Of a DNA stretch of 64,000 bases, positions 56,125 to 64,000 are shown piece by piece. The notes under the pieces are model-generated. The model had not been told where the DNA came from, did no database searches, and saw only the letters and a list, made by a program, of their open reading frames with translations. The stretch is taken from contig NZ_MCIA01000001.1 in the NCBI RefSeq assembly GCF_003609635.1, forward strand, positions 532,906 through 596,905, given 5' to 3'. Every line of letters starts with the position of its first letter. Position 1 is the first letter of the stretch. The translations under genes were made by a program, and so were the position numbers. Source of the DNA: Lacrimispora algidixylanolytica (GTDB lineage Bacteria > Bacillota > Clostridia > Lachnospirales > Lachnospiraceae).

Positions 56125-57981
56125 TTATTCCAGTTCAAAAAGTCCCATATGAAGATTATAATACTTTCCTTGTTGTTCCAGCAACTCTTCATGACTTCCA
56201 CGTTCAATTACTTCACCTTGTTCTAAGACCAGGATGGCTTTTGAATTTCTTACGGTGGATAAACGGTGAGCGATTACAAACACGGTTCGATCCTTCATAA
56301 GCGCGTCCATTCCTTTTTCTATGAGCTTTTCCGTTCTTGTGTCAATGGAGCTGGTGGCTTCATCTAGAACAAGTACCGGTGGCTGAGAGATTGCCGCTCT
56401 TGCAATGGCAATGAGCTGTCTCTGTCCCTGGGATAAGTTCCTGCCATCACTTTCTAACAGCGTATCGTAGCCATTTGGCAGACGGCGAATAAAGGAATCT
56501 GCGTTGGCAATTTTGGCGGAATCCATAATGTCCTCATCCGATGCATTTAGTCTACCATATCGAATGTTGTCTGCTATGGTTCCAGTAAATAAATGGGTGT
56601 CCTGAATAACCAGGGATATGGAGCGCCTTAAATCATCCTTTTTTATGTCTCTGATATCAATGCCATCGTAGGTGATGGTTCCGTTGTCTATTTCATAGAA
56701 CCGATTCACAAGATTGATGATTGTAGTCTTGCCTGCCCCAGTGGAGCCTACAAAAGCTATCTTCTGACCCGGTTTTGCATAAAGGCTGATTCCATTTAGT
56801 ATGGTATGCTCTTTGTTATACCCAAACACCACATCGTGAAAACGGACATCTCCCTTTAAGGGGATTAACTGGAAATCACCTCTTTCTCCCGGCACCTTCC
56901 ATGCAAAATGGCCGGTATAATGCTCAGTTTCTGAAAGAGTTCCATTTTCCCACTCCATAACCCGCTTTAGTGTAACAACACCTTCATCAATTTCTGGTTC
57001 TATTTCCATCATATCAAATATCTTCTCAGCACTGGCAAGCGCTACCATGAGGAAGTTAATCTGATTGGTAAATTGATTCATTGGCATAGCACTCTGTCTT
57101 ACGTATACCAGATAAGAGGCCAAAGTACCAAGATTAATCAACCCGGATAAGGCAAAGAGACCCCCGATGCAAGCTGACACTGCGTAGTTAATATAGGAAA
57201 GAGATACAATGGTTGGAACTGTGATTCCAGTATAGCTGGTTGCCATGGTAGAGGATATCCGCAGCTTTTCATTAAGTTCACAGAAATTATCAAAATCCTG
57301 TCTCTCATGACGAAAGACCTTTTCCACCTTCTGTCCTTCTACCATTTCCTCTACAAAGCCATTGATGTTCCCCAGATTCTTTTGCTGTTCTACAAAATAT
57401 CGTTTGCTGAGTATTCCATTATGCCTGATATAGAGTAACATAATGAGGAGAAAGACAACTACGATGAGAGATAGTCTGACATCCAATACAATCAGCATAA
57501 TAACCGTTCCTACCGATGTAATAAAACTTTGTATCAGCAGGGTGAAGCTGTTGTTCAATGCCTCTGAAATGGTATCCACATCGTTTGTGAAGTGGCTCAT
57601 CAACTGTCCATGAGTGTGGGTATCGAAATACTTAAGAGGAAGTTTCTGGGTCTTACGAAACAAATCCATTCGGATTTCTCCCACCACCTTTTGGGATACC
57701 CGTACCATCATCTGGTTGTAGAGGAGGCAGGAGGTCGCCCCCAGGAGATAGATAATTCCCATAATTGCAATCATCTGGATAAGTCCTTTAATATCACCAG
57801 GCACGATAAAATCGTTGATCACTGGTTTTAGTAAGTAAGTTCCTGCAATACTTGATACTGCGCTGATGCACACCAGCACGGCAATGGCTGCCATAGAACG
57901 TTTATGATGCCCAAGGTAAGTCAACAGATGACTCATTGCTTTTTTTGCATCCTTTGGTTTTGCTCTTCCTGTTTGCTTCAT
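56125..57981 (-). CDS. Heterodimeric ABC exporter, catalytic half
   Basis: 618 residues: six-segment membrane domain, then an ABC domain. Walker A GSTGAGKTT, signature LSQGQRQLIAIARA, Walker B LVLDEATSSID with catalytic glutamate, and switch HRLSTVRN are all canonical. Pairs with the upstream half, which has degenerate catalytic residues. Starts in the stop of that gene (ATGA overlap). Multidrug-type export of unknown substrate is inferred. Confidence 0.92.
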   Translation of the reverse strand: MKQTGRAKPKDAKKAMSHLLTYLGHHKRSMAAIAVLVCISAVSSIAGTYLLKPVINDFIVPGDIKGLIQMIAIMGIIYLLGATSCLLYNQMMVRVSQKVVGEIRMDLFRKTQKLPLKYFDTHTHGQLMSHFTNDVDTISEALNNSFTLLIQSFITSVGTVIMLIVLDVRLSLIVVVFLLIMLLYIRHNGILSKRYFVEQQKNLGNINGFVEEMVEGQKVEKVFRHERQDFDNFCELNEKLRISSTMATSYTGITVPTIVSLSYINYAVSACIGGLFALSGLINLGTLASYLVYVRQSAMPMNQFTNQINFLMVALASAEKIFDMMEIEPEIDEGVVTLKRVMEWENGTLSETEHYTGHFAWKVPGERGDFQLIPLKGDVRFHDVVFGYNKEHTILNGISLYAKPGQKIAFVGSTGAGKTTIINLVNRFYEIDNGTITYDGIDIRDIKKDDLRRSISLVIQDTHLFTGTIADNIRYGRLNASDEDIMDSAKIANADSFIRRLPNGYDTLLESDGRNLSQGQRQLIAIARAAISQPPVLVLDEATSSIDTRTEKLIEKGMDALMKDRTVFVIAHRLSTVRNSKAILVLEQGEVIERGSHEELLEQQGKYYNLHMGLFELE

Positions 57982-59708
57982 ACAGCCTGGATCCCTCCTT
58001 TCTGCTGGGAATAATAAATGTCTTGATATATTTCGTTTTCCTCAAGCAGTTGGTCGTGAGTCCCGATTCCATTGATTCTGCCATCATCTAGGATGATAAT
58101 CTGCTCCGCATGCATGATGGACGATATTCTCTGACTGATCATAATCTTTGTCATACCGGGAAGTTCTTTTTCAAGCCCTTCCTTAATCTTTGCCTCAGTG
58201 GCGGTATCTAGGGCGCTTGTGGAATCATCAAGGATCATGATCTTTGGCTCCCTTAAGATAGCTCTGGCAATGCAGATTCTCTGCTTTTGTCCTCCAGATA
58301 CATTAACTCCGCCTTGTCCAAGTTCGGTATCATAGCCATGTTCAAGCCGATCCAAAAACTCGCTTACGCAGGATATGTTTACCGCCCGTTCCAGTTCTTC
58401 ATCCGTTGCATCTTCCTTTCCCCAGTAAAGATTTTCTCTTACAGTACCGGAAAACAGAGTGTTTTTTTGAAGCACCATTGCAATGGAATCTCTTAGATGA
58501 TCCTGGGTATATTCATAAATTGGATGGTCATCAATATAGATATTTCCTTCGGTTGCTTCATAAAGCCTTGGAATCAACTGGACCAATGTACTTTTAGCGG
58601 CTCCTGTCTGACCAATGATACCTATGGTTTGACCTGGCTCTATCTGAAAGGAAATATCGGATAACACATACTCTTTGGCTGTGTCCTTGTACTTAAAATA
58701 TACATGGTCAAACCGTATGGTACCTTTTTCTATGACACGATCCGTTGCCCGGTCATCATTGATGGCTGGCATTTCATCAAGTACCTCAGAAATTCGTTTC
58801 CAGGAGGTTAAGGAACGAGTAAATAAAAGAAATACATTAGAAAACATCATAAGGGAATTTAAAACCTGCAGCACATAACTTAAAAAGCTAGTGAGCGCTC
58901 CCACCTTCATGTTGCCCAATATGACCATATTTCCACCAAACCATAAGATGCTTAAGATGGTTCCATACATTACGTACTGCATGGCAGGCATATTAAGAGA
59001 GGCCAAGGAAAAGGAACGTTCGGAAGAGCTTTGAAGACTATCATTCACCTCCTGAAACTTCTCGATTTCGTGATCCCCACGCACATAAGCCTTGACCACT
59101 CGGATGGCCGTAAGATTTTCTTGTATGATACGGTTTACCATGTCCATGGCCCCTTGCATCTTCCCGTACAGCGGTCTGACATTTTTTATAATGAAAAAAA
59201 GAATGACTGCCAAAGTTGGTGCCGCCAGGAAAAACACAAGAGCCAGCTTTGGATTGATACGAAAAGAAACCACCATAGCGGTGATCATCATCACTGGGGA
59301 ACGAAATCCTGGTCGCAATCCATTGGTAATGGAATTTTGTATGGCTGTAATATCACTTGTCAGCCTGGTAACCAGGGAAGGCGTGCTAAACCGGTCTGTG
59401 TTGGCAAAGGAATAAGACTGCATTTTCTGAAATTCCGCCTTACGAATCTCAGCTCCTATTCCACTTCCTGCCCTGGCCGTGTACTTGGCACAGGCATGCC
59501 CAAGAATCAGGGAAACAAGTGCAAATGCCACCATCTGGAATCCTTTGACCAGAATATAGTGCTTATCACCAGTTGCAACACCTACATCAATAATATCTGC
59601 CATAATCAGGGGAATTACCAATTCGAAAATGGTTTCCACCTGAATGCAGATAACTGCAAGGATAAATTCCTTTTTGTACTTCTTCACATAAAGCAGCAAT
59701 TTTTTCAT
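57978..59708 (-). CDS. Heterodimeric ABC exporter, degenerate half
   Basis: 576 residues with six membrane segments and an ABC domain. Walker A is GQTGAAKST (one Gly replaced by Ala), Walker B ends LDDSTSALD with Asp in place of the catalytic Glu, and the switch is SQRISS with Gln in place of His. These changes mark the degenerate ATP site found in asymmetric exporters such as BmrC/BmrD and TM287/288. First gene of the operon. Confidence 0.92.
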   Translation of the reverse strand: MKKLLLYVKKYKKEFILAVICIQVETIFELVIPLIMADIIDVGVATGDKHYILVKGFQMVAFALVSLILGHACAKYTARAGSGIGAEIRKAEFQKMQSYSFANTDRFSTPSLVTRLTSDITAIQNSITNGLRPGFRSPVMMITAMVVSFRINPKLALVFFLAAPTLAVILFFIIKNVRPLYGKMQGAMDMVNRIIQENLTAIRVVKAYVRGDHEIEKFQEVNDSLQSSSERSFSLASLNMPAMQYVMYGTILSILWFGGNMVILGNMKVGALTSFLSYVLQVLNSLMMFSNVFLLFTRSLTSWKRISEVLDEMPAINDDRATDRVIEKGTIRFDHVYFKYKDTAKEYVLSDISFQIEPGQTIGIIGQTGAAKSTLVQLIPRLYEATEGNIYIDDHPIYEYTQDHLRDSIAMVLQKNTLFSGTVRENLYWGKEDATDEELERAVNISCVSEFLDRLEHGYDTELGQGGVNVSGGQKQRICIARAILREPKIMILDDSTSALDTATEAKIKEGLEKELPGMTKIMISQRISSIMHAEQIIILDDGRINGIGTHDQLLEENEIYQDIYYSQQKGGIQAV

Positions 59709-59733
59709 GTTAGTCTCTCCACGTGTATTTTAT

Positions 59734-59791
59734 GTTGCACTTGCAACTATTGCATATACAACTATTATATGACTGATTTCTAATTTGTCAA
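59734..59791 (-). promoter_or_regulatory. Promoter with two MarR-type operators
   Basis: Minus-strand TTGACA (59786-59791), 16-bp spacer, TATAAT (59764-59769). Directly downstream lie TTGTATATGCAA (59750-59761) and the palindrome GTTGCA-AG-TGCAAC (59734-59747). A repressor bound there would cover the transcription start, fitting MarR control of the exporter operon. Confidence 0.75.
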
Positions 59792-59817
59792 TGGCAATCA
59801 ACATATATCAAAAGAGA

Positions 59818-59857
59818 AAAAAGGGCTGAAATCCCCTTTTTGTGGATTCCAGCCCTT
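59818..59857 (-). terminator. Terminator after aminotransferase
   Basis: Stem AAAGGGCTGGAATCC / GGGATTTCAGCCCTTT with a CACAAAAAG-type loop and a T-rich tail on the minus strand. Confidence 0.85.
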
Positions 59858-59866
59858 TGCATCGTT

Positions 59867-61045
59867 TTATAAAAACCTGCTCTTAGCAGGAATCTTTTTT
59901 CTGATCTGAGAAAGCCGTTCTAAGGCCTCACTTAATGTCCCGTCCCTTTTTGCAAAATGAAACCGGATAAGATGGTTTACCGGTTCTTTAAAAAAGCTAG
60001 ACCCAGGAACTGCTCCCACTCCCACTTCTTTTGCCAATACCTCACAAAATTCCAGATCACTTTCATAGTGAAATTCCTTAATATCCATGAGTACGTAATA
60101 CGCACCTTCTGGTATGGTGTGAACCAGTCCAATCTCATCTAATCCCTTTAAAAACAGTTCCCGCTTCCTGCTGTACTTAAGTCGCAGGATCTCATAATAA
60201 TCCGGTCCAAATTTAAGACCTGGAATGACAGCCTCCTGCAACGGCGCTGCTGCTCCCACCGTAAGAAAATCATGAACCTTTCTTGCCACATCAATGATTT
60301 CTGCGGAAGCAATGATATAACCAAGGCGCCAGCCTGTGATGGAATAGGTTTTAGAAAGGGAGCTGCAGGAAATGGTCCGCTCCCACATGCCTGGAAGAGA
60401 CGCAATGTAAGTATGGTGGTGAGGTTCGTAAATAATATGTTCATACACTTCATCTGCAATCACATACACATCATATTTCATTGCCAACTCTGCAATAAAG
60501 GTAAGCTCCTCTTTCGTAAACACCTTACCGCAGGGGTTAGAAGGATTGCAGAGAATCAAAGCCTTTGGATGCTTTAAAAATGCAGCTTCCAGTTCTTCCT
60601 TATCAAACTGGAATAAGGGCGGGTAGAGTGGTACGTAAATCGCCTCCGCTCCCGACAATATAGCATCTGCTCCGTAATTTTCATAAAACGGGGAAAAGAC
60701 AATGACTTTATCTCCAGGGTTTGCTACGGTCATCATGGCAGCCATCATAGCTTCCGTACTTCCGCAGGTGACTACAATCTCCCGATCAGGATTAATGTTT
60801 CGTCCCATAGGGCCGGATTGTTTCTCCGCCAGGGCTTCCCTGAAATTTTGTGCTCCCCAGGTGATGGAATACTGATGGTAATCCTCATCAGCCACCTCCT
60901 TTAATCGGTTCAATATCTCCTTTGGCGGATCAAAATCCGGAAATCCCTGAGATAGATTAACAGCGCCGTGCAAATTGGAAATTCTAGTCATCCTGCGAAT
61001 CACAGAATCCGTAAAGCTAGCCGTCCGTTCAGACAATTTCTGCAT
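59867..61045 (-). CDS. PLP-dependent aminotransferase, class I/II
   Basis: 392 residues from the second ATG (61043-61045), 8 nt after GGAGG. Fold type I features are visible: VNLSQGFPDFDPP, CNPSNPCGKVFTKEEL, IADEVYEHI, the PLP lysine in SSLSKTYSITGWRLG, and a C-terminal LIRFHFAK with the substrate arginine. Resembles PatA/methionine- and aromatic-type aminotransferases. It follows the metN-I-ldh-Q genes, suggesting a role in methionine or keto-acid metabolism. Confidence 0.9.
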   Translation of the reverse strand: MQKLSERTASFTDSVIRRMTRISNLHGAVNLSQGFPDFDPPKEILNRLKEVADEDYHQYSITWGAQNFREALAEKQSGPMGRNINPDREIVVTCGSTEAMMAAMMTVANPGDKVIVFSPFYENYGADAILSGAEAIYVPLYPPLFQFDKEELEAAFLKHPKALILCNPSNPCGKVFTKEELTFIAELAMKYDVYVIADEVYEHIIYEPHHHTYIASLPGMWERTISCSSLSKTYSITGWRLGYIIASAEIIDVARKVHDFLTVGAAAPLQEAVIPGLKFGPDYYEILRLKYSRKRELFLKGLDEIGLVHTIPEGAYYVLMDIKEFHYESDLEFCEVLAKEVGVGAVPGSSFFKEPVNHLIRFHFAKRDGTLSEALERLSQIRKKIPAKSRFL

Positions 61046-61098
61046 ATTCATTGCCTCCTATTTGTATGATATGATATCAAAGATGATTGATTTATCTT

Positions 61099-62040
61099 TT
61101 ATTTACTTAGCAGATTCTGATCCCAGCCTGCTTTTATAAAAAATCCACCAAAGTTATCATCAAAGACTTTTTCTGTCTCAGAAGACTGGAAGGCCTTAAC
61201 CACCTTTTCGTAAGCCGCTTTCTTCTCTGGATCAGATAGATCCTCAGACCGGGCTGCAATTAAATTCCAGTAATTTTCTTCCTTCAGGCTAGTATCTTTA
61301 AAGATTGCTTCTTCCGTCTTTAACCCAAAATCAAGGGCGAAATTGCCGTTGACGATTCCTGCTGCCACATCAGCCAGTGCAGATGGAATGGTATTTGCTG
61401 CAAGCTCCTGGATTTTAATTTTAACGGTATATGTTTCAATGTCATCAATGGTAGGGCTAAAACCTGCATCCTTTTTTATTTTAATCAGTCCAGCGGACTC
61501 TAATACCTTTAAGGCACGACCTCCGTTTGTTACATCGTTTGGAATTGCTACGGTATCTCCGTCCTTTAATTCAGACACAGACTTAACCTTGCTGGAATAG
61601 AGGTTTAAAGGAATGATGAACGTGTTGCCGATGGGCTCAATCTTATAGCTGTAGCTTTCGATTTCTTTCTTTAAATAAATGCGGTGCTGGAATGCATTTA
61701 AGTCGATTTCCCCATTTGCCAACGCATTATTAGGAGTTACATAATCGGAAAACTGTACAATATCCAGGTTGATTCCTTCGTTTTTTAATGCCTCTTTTGT
61801 AGGAGCCCAAAGCTCTTCATAAATACTTCCCACAACTCCAAGTTTTACTGTCACTGTAGCTGCCTTTGTCTCAGCCACTGCCTGGGAGCTTGTTTCCGTG
61901 GTCGCTTCTGCTTCCTTTGTTTCCGCCGGTTTGGAATCCTTTAAAGCTGTTGTTTCACTTGGCTTTGAACCACAAGCTGTTAAGAAAAGGGCTAAGGTTG
62001 CTGTAGATAAGGTAAGGGTAATTAGTTTTTTCAGTTTCAT
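61099..62040 (-). CDS. metQ: MetQ/NlpA-type binding lipoprotein
   Basis: 313 residues from the ATG at 62038-62040, 8 nt after GGAGG. Lipobox LTAC, then a Thr/Glu/Ala-rich linker, then an NlpA/MetQ domain (VKLGVVGSIYEELW, DYVTPNNALANGEIDLNAFQH, VAIPNDVTNGGRALKVLE). Binds methionine or a related compound for the MetNI transporter. It is separated from metI by an LDH-family gene, which is unusual. Confidence 0.92.
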   Translation of the reverse strand: MKLKKLITLTLSTATLALFLTACGSKPSETTALKDSKPAETKEAEATTETSSQAVAETKAATVTVKLGVVGSIYEELWAPTKEALKNEGINLDIVQFSDYVTPNNALANGEIDLNAFQHRIYLKKEIESYSYKIEPIGNTFIIPLNLYSSKVKSVSELKDGDTVAIPNDVTNGGRALKVLESAGLIKIKKDAGFSPTIDDIETYTVKIKIQELAANTIPSALADVAAGIVNGNFALDFGLKTEEAIFKDTSLKEENYWNLIAARSEDLSDPEKKAAYEKVVKAFQSSETEKVFDDNFGGFFIKAGWDQNLLSK

Positions 62041-62067
62041 AATTGTTTCCTCCATGTTTTGTTGTGG

Positions 62068-63045
62068 TTATAATGTAAGTGCCAGATCAAAGTTATCTTT
62101 CATGGTCTGACAGGACTTGTGAAATTCATCTAGTTCCTCTTTTGTTAAATTAAGTTCGATCACATCAACCACTCCATGGCGGTTTAAAAGAGAGGGAGCG
62201 CTTGCATAGACTCCTGTTTCCCCATATTGTCCGGTCAGCAGGGTGGATACTGGAAGAATCCGGTTTTCATCTCCAAATATAGCTCTGACCACTTCTGCAA
62301 TGGAGGCTCCGATTCCAAATTCCGTAGAACCCTTTCCAGCTAAAATATGCCAGCCACCAGCCTTTCCTTCCTCCGCTATGGCTTTTAAGTCAAGAGCCCC
62401 ATAGGTATCCGGCTGCTCCTGAATCAACTGGGAAAGTGGCTTTCCTCCTATGGTAACCGCAGACCATGCTACCATCTGGCTTTCTCCATGCTCCCCAAGG
62501 GCATACGCAAGTATGGATTTCTGATCCACGCCTACTGCCTCTGATATGGCTCTCCTAAGTCTTGCACTATCTAAAGTGGTACTGGTAGAAAGAATCTTCT
62601 CTGCCGGATAGAAAAGCGTATGCTGAATATAGTGAGTCACCACATCAGCTGGGTTTGAGATATTTAAAATGATCCCCTGAAACCCAGAGATTCGTATGCC
62701 TTCCGCCACTTCCTTTATAATAGCTATAGTCTCCCGCAGAGTATCCATTCTCGTCTGCCCCTTGCTCATATCAGGCAAAGGTCCTGCTGCCACGATCAAC
62801 AGATCCCCATCCTTTGCATCCTCATAATTACCTGCTCTTACCAAACATCGCCTGGGTAAATAGACTGTGGCATCAAATAGATCCATAGCCTGAGCTTTTG
62901 CCTTTTCCTTATCAATGTCTATGTATACGATTTCCTCACAAAGCCCCTGAGAAATGAGAGAATATCCTGCATGAGACCCAACATGACCAGCACCGACAAT
63001 GATAATTTTTCTTCTTTGAAGCTCCATTTCACTACCGCCTTTCAT
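62068..63045 (-). CDS. LDH/MDH-family 2-hydroxyacid dehydrogenase
   Basis: 325 residues (or 319 from the ATG at 63025-63027, better placed after AAAGGCGG). NAD-binding IIIVGAGHVGSHAGYSL, the substrate arginine loop (GQTRMD), ISNPADVVT and the catalytic histidine motif GEHGES are visible. The active-site loop (GPLPDMSKGQTR) is longer and different from that of lactate dehydrogenases, closer to L-2-hydroxyisocaproate-type enzymes. It probably interconverts 2-keto and 2-hydroxy acids such as the methionine-derived ones, inferred from the met genes around it. Confidence 0.85.
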   Translation of the reverse strand: MKGGSEMELQRRKIIIVGAGHVGSHAGYSLISQGLCEEIVYIDIDKEKAKAQAMDLFDATVYLPRRCLVRAGNYEDAKDGDLLIVAAGPLPDMSKGQTRMDTLRETIAIIKEVAEGIRISGFQGIILNISNPADVVTHYIQHTLFYPAEKILSTSTTLDSARLRRAISEAVGVDQKSILAYALGEHGESQMVAWSAVTIGGKPLSQLIQEQPDTYGALDLKAIAEEGKAGGWHILAGKGSTEFGIGASIAEVVRAIFGDENRILPVSTLLTGQYGETGVYASAPSLLNRHGVVDVIELNLTKEELDEFHKSCQTMKDNFDLALTL

Positions 63046-63054
63046 AAGACCCCG

Positions 63055-63735
63055 CTAGTGGGTGTTCTTTTTTACAATTCGGTTTCCAATAATCTGAATG
63101 ATGCTTACCATAAAAACCAGAACCAAAACAGTCACATAGGTCACATCTGTCTGATTTCTGTCGTGTCCATACCGTATGGCATAATCTCCCAGACCTCCTG
63201 CTCCTACAACTCCAGCCATGGCAGTCAACCCAAGAAGGCTGATGGCCGTAATGGTGGTGCCTCTGGCAATTCCGCTTATACTTTCTCTTAGATACACCTG
63301 GAATATAATCTCTAAGGGACTCTTTCCCATGGAAAGGGCCGCTTCGATAAGACCGTGGTCAATTTCCGCCAAGGCACTTTCGATTTGTCTGGCAAAAAAC
63401 GGAACGGTTCCAAACACCAAGGGAACGATGGCTCCCTCCACTCCAATGGCCGTTCCCATAATAAATCTGGAAACCGGCATTACACCTGTTAAGAGAATGA
63501 TAAAGGGAATGGAACGAAAGAAATTAATCACTTTATCAAGGACCTGATAAAGCCCCTTATGAGCTAAAATCCCACCAGATCTAGTTACGGTAATGATGAC
63601 CCCAAGTATCATACCTAAGACAAAGGAAATGGTGCCAGACCAGAGGGCCATAATAAGCGTATCCCCAATAGCCTGATAAAAGGTGGGAAGCTTACCCATC
63701 ACATTGGGAATAACATTATAAATTAGTTCCTGCAT
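63055..63735 (-). CDS. metI: Methionine-type ABC transporter permease
   Basis: 226 residues with five or so membrane segments and the MetI signature region (ALAEIDHGLIEAALSMGKSPLEII). Start overlaps the end of the ATPase gene by 20 bp, a typical metN-metI arrangement. Works with MetN and MetQ; the substrate could be L-methionine, D-methionine or a hydroxy analogue. Confidence 0.93.
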   Translation of the reverse strand: MQELIYNVIPNVMGKLPTFYQAIGDTLIMALWSGTISFVLGMILGVIITVTRSGGILAHKGLYQVLDKVINFFRSIPFIILLTGVMPVSRFIMGTAIGVEGAIVPLVFGTVPFFARQIESALAEIDHGLIEAALSMGKSPLEIIFQVYLRESISGIARGTTITAISLLGLTAMAGVVGAGGLGDYAIRYGHDRNQTDVTYVTVLVLVFMVSIIQIIGNRIVKKNTH

Positions 63736-64000
63736 CCTGAATCACCTCCACTCCTACGTTTTTCTCGGCAAGATACTTCATTGCCAATGCAATCTGATCC
63801 CGATCTCCACTCATAATGGCCACCGTTCCACCGATGGGAGCATCTTGAATAATCTCAATATCAGAAAATATAATGTTAAGGTCAATGTCAAAGTTTCTAG
63901 AAACCGTGGAAATCAAGGGCTCAGAGACATTTTTCTCCACATAAGACAGGCGAACAATCATCTCCCCTGGCTTTATTCGAGTCACTGGAGAATCCTCTGC
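63716..64000 (-). CDS. metN: Methionine-type ABC transporter ATPase, 5' part cut by window edge
   Basis: Only the last 95 residues or so are present. They form the C-terminal NIL regulatory domain (SRNFDIDLNIIFSDIEIIQDAPIG, GTVAIMSGDRDQIALAMKYL), which in MetN binds methionine for feedback control. The ATPase core lies beyond the right edge. Confidence 0.88.
   Translation of the reverse strand, partial: AEDSPVTRIKPGEMIVRLSYVEKNVSEPLISTVSRNFDIDLNIIFSDIEIIQDAPIGGTVAIMSGDRDQIALAMKYLAEKNVGVEVIQDAGTNL

Noticed and set aside
60148-60577. Reading frames on both strands within the aminotransferase
   Set aside because: Shadows of a complete PLP-enzyme gene.

Overview
The window looks like a chromosomal segment of a motile, spore-forming-type Firmicute of the Lachnospiraceae (Lacrimispora / Clostridium saccharolyticum-like). 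This is inferred from the arginine deiminase locus, a Firmicute-type short flagellin with a SigD promoter, MarR/ABC and MoxR/VWA operons, and strong GGAGG ribosome binding sites. No rRNA, tRNA or CRISPR array was seen. Most genes lie on the minus strand.

Layout. (1) 1-7.1 kb: arginine deiminase pathway, arcA-arcB-arcC plus an arginine/ornithine-type antiporter, interrupted by two convergent, membrane-embedded LuxR-type regulators. (2) 7.3-10.5 kb: cobalt ECF transporter cbiQ-cbiO-[cobalamin riboswitch]-cbiM-cbiN. (3) 10.5-24 kb: housekeeping and accessory genes: an ABC-F protein, lipoproteins, a DUF4397 protein, a polar amino acid ABC transporter, a tail-anchored protein of unknown function, dihydroorotase, a split ThrE-type exporter, a metallo-beta-lactamase-fold protein, a nitroreductase and a zinc-ribbon protein. 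(4) 24-50 kb: a visibly more AT-rich surface-glycan island ending at the flagellin gene. It holds a pair of TIM-barrel proteins, several glycosyltransferases, nonulosonic acid genes (NeuB/SpsE and a cytidylyltransferase-SpsG fusion), a DUF115 protein, two cytidylyltransferase fusions, two CDP-glycerol-transferase-like proteins, a GDPD phosphodiesterase, a decayed IS110 transposase, flagellin, and a GT2-TPR glycosyltransferase. (5) 50-64 kb: a DUF378 protein, a MoxR ATPase / VWA / leucine-rich-repeat operon, LarE, a MarR-controlled heterodimeric ABC exporter, an aminotransferase, and the methionine-type uptake genes metQ-metI-metN with an LDH-family dehydrogenase inserted.

How the genes work together. 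The island is most simply read as a flagellin (and possibly cell surface) glycosylation locus. NeuB and the CMP-sugar synthase/SpsG fusion would make and activate a nonulosonic acid. The GT2, GT4, GT32 and DUF115 proteins would assemble the glycan. The CDP-glycerol-type enzymes suggest phospho-polyol decoration. The most unusual feature is a small Rossmann-like 'YGAGxxG' module attached to seven different proteins in this island, on unrelated catalytic domains. Other points of interest are a TIM-barrel protein that has lost its metal ligands next to an intact paralogue, a three-domain methyltransferase/Rossmann/cytidylyltransferase fusion, a riboswitch placed in the middle of the cobalt transporter genes, and a structured flagellin leader. 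All functional claims come from reading motifs; no database search was possible.
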